This document shows, piece after piece, positions 5,032 through 5,511 of a DNA stretch of 5,511 bases. The first letter of the stretch is position 1, and every line of letters begins with the position of its first letter. Source of the stretch: Phoenicimicrobium sp964438695 (GTDB taxonomy: Bacteria; Atribacterota; Phoenicimicrobiia; Phoenicimicrobiales; Phoenicimicrobiaceae); contig CAYTKP010000045.1 in assembly GCA_964438695.1 (NCBI GenBank), positions 1-5,511 on the forward strand, given 5' to 3'. The position numbers and the translations under genes were made by a program. The notes under the pieces were generated by a model, which had not been told where the DNA came from, made no database searches, and worked only from the letters and a program-made list of their open reading frames with translations.

Positions 5032-5190
5032 TCATTGTATTGCAAAGGTTCTAGCGGCCTCAGAGATATTACCTTTATTGGTGAATAGATATTCAATTAC
5101 TGCTAATCTGGCCGCTTCAGGATTGATCTTCCTTAAAAGTTTGTAATCTATCTTTCCTACTTTCCAAGTGGTACGGTGTTCAGTCATCAT
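5032..5190 (-). pseudogene. N-terminal helix-turn-helix fragment of a transposase
   Basis: ATG 5190 is preceded by GGAG with a 5-base gap. The 52-residue product starts MMTEHRTTWKVGKIDYKLLR and continues with NPEAARLAVIEYL and NKGNISEAARTFAIQ, ending at a TGA (5034-5032). The last part is a helix-turn-helix of the type found at the start of DDE/integrase-core transposases, where 'IQ' is normally followed by Arg and a recognition helix. Here the frame stops exactly at that point. The downstream sequence carries stops in the same frame and no catalytic domain is present. It is a broken transposase; whether IS21 istA or an IS481-like family gene cannot be decided from this piece. Confidence 0.65.
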
Positions 5191-5417
5191 ATAATCTCCA
5201 TTCTATCTTATTAGGATTTATTCCCACTAATTATAATACTTTTTTGCTTATACTGAGTATAAGCAAAATTTAAAAATTGTACAGTATGTCCTGGGAAACG
5301 CACACTATTTTTTTCGACTTCTAAATTATTATGTGATATATTATTAATAATAACAAGAAAATAATTTTTGCGATGTCGTTACAAATAGTCATTTAAATTA
5401 AAGAGGAATTTCAATTT
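5191..5417. other. AT-rich spacer upstream of the last gene
   Basis: No gene is supported here. The segment contains the 27-bp palindrome at 5242-5268, a 14-bp AT palindrome TATTATTAATAATA (5339-5352), and AGAGGA (5402-5407), the probable ribosome site of the lipoprotein gene at 5418. A TTGCGA (5368-5373) could be a -35 element, but the best -10 near 5391-5396 (ATTTAA) is poor. Confidence 0.4.
5242..5268. promoter_or_regulatory. Perfect 27-bp palindrome (13-bp arms, single central G)
   Basis: TTTTGCTTATACT (5242-5254) and AGTATAAGCAAAA (5256-5268) are exact reverse complements around one G. The single-base centre favours a DNA dyad (operator or resolution/end site) or cruciform over an RNA hairpin, and neither side has a terminator-like T-run after the stem. 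It lies about 50 bases upstream of the transposase fragment start, which would suit a transposase promoter operator or a sub-terminal IS site, and about 150 bases before the lipoprotein gene. Confidence 0.6.
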
Positions 5418-5511
5418 ATGGAATATAAGTATACAATAATCTTTATTCTAATAATTTTAACTCTCAGCCTCACTGGTTGTTTTTTATTCCCGCCAATTGA
5501 TAATACTGCTG
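5418..5511 (+). CDS. Lipoprotein, N-terminal part (continues past window end)
   Basis: ATG 5418 follows AGAGGA (5402-5407) with a 10-base gap. The 31 visible codons give a short charged start (MEYKY), a hydrophobic core (TIIFILIILTLS) and a canonical lipobox LTGC with Cys21, then FLFPPIDNTA. This is a clear lipoprotein signal peptide. The mature protein lies beyond the window, so its function cannot be read. It transcribes away from the insertion-sequence remnant and begins a new transcription unit. Confidence 0.75.
   Translation, partial: MEYKYTIIFILIILTLSLTGCFLFPPIDNTA

Larger units (their letters stand above)
4548..5190 (-). mobile_element. Remnant of an insertion sequence (transposase 5' end plus istB)
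   Basis: Two fragments in the same orientation, a transposase N-terminus (5190-5032) followed by an istB body (4997-4548), are separated by only 34 bases. The istA-then-istB order of IS21 elements is kept, but most of the transposase and the first part of istB are absent. This implies an internal deletion of about a kilobase or more, or a mosaic of two elements. Ends are not certain; AGTGTG (4309-4314) and CACACT (5301-5306) are weak candidates for inverted termini. Confidence 0.7.

Overview
The window looks like a chromosomal or metagenomic fragment from an AT-rich, diderm (outer-membrane-bearing) bacterium. Four genes support this. One is the C-terminal end of a very acidic beta-barrel-like protein ending in Phe. 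The others are two complete lipoprotein genes and the start of a third, all with lipobox cysteines. Strong AGGAGG-type ribosome sites, ATG starts and ordinary stop codons argue for the standard bacterial code. The style (acidic porin-like protein, TAG-rich intergenic repeats, surface lipoproteins, degraded IS genes) recalls Atribacterota-like or other uncultivated anaerobic lineages. That placement is an impression, not a demonstration.

Layout. Positions 1-812 hold the 3' part of an outer-membrane beta-barrel-like gene, closed by a textbook terminator. Positions 886-1188 are a gene-free, repeat-dense spacer: one arm of a 64-bp inverted repeat, a bulged hairpin, 8-bp tandem repeats and a perfect 11-bp hairpin just upstream of the next ribosome site. 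Positions 1189-2121 encode an exported protein of unknown function with a duplicated helical motif, an 'IPAGT' beta domain and a glycine-rich hydrophobic stretch. Positions 2122-2347 contain a long REP-like palindrome and the second arm of the 64-bp inverted repeat, so the exported-protein gene is bracketed by inverted copies about 1.3 kb apart (60 of 64 positions identical).

Positions 2348-3595 (minus) encode the most notable gene: a lipoprotein with a Big2-like Ig domain and a caspase/metacaspase-type peptidase domain with an intact His/Cys pair, followed by an EF-hand-like acidic loop. A small separate lipoprotein gene (3815-4135, minus) lies upstream of it, with a strong hairpin terminator between them. 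Positions 4187-5417 are mostly decayed mobile DNA and AT-rich spacer: a 32-codon ORF with a perfect Shine-Dalgarno, an istB pseudogene with a nonsense codon and a damaged Walker A motif, and a 52-codon fragment of a transposase N-terminus. The window ends inside a new lipoprotein gene (5418 onward).

How the genes relate. There is no clear operon; most genes have their own promoter or terminator and orientations alternate. The common theme is the cell envelope: every intact gene with a visible N-terminus carries an export signal. The caspase-like protein is probably an envelope-anchored, possibly calcium-dependent protease, but nothing in the window identifies its substrate. I see no CRISPR array, tRNA, rRNA or recognised defence operon.
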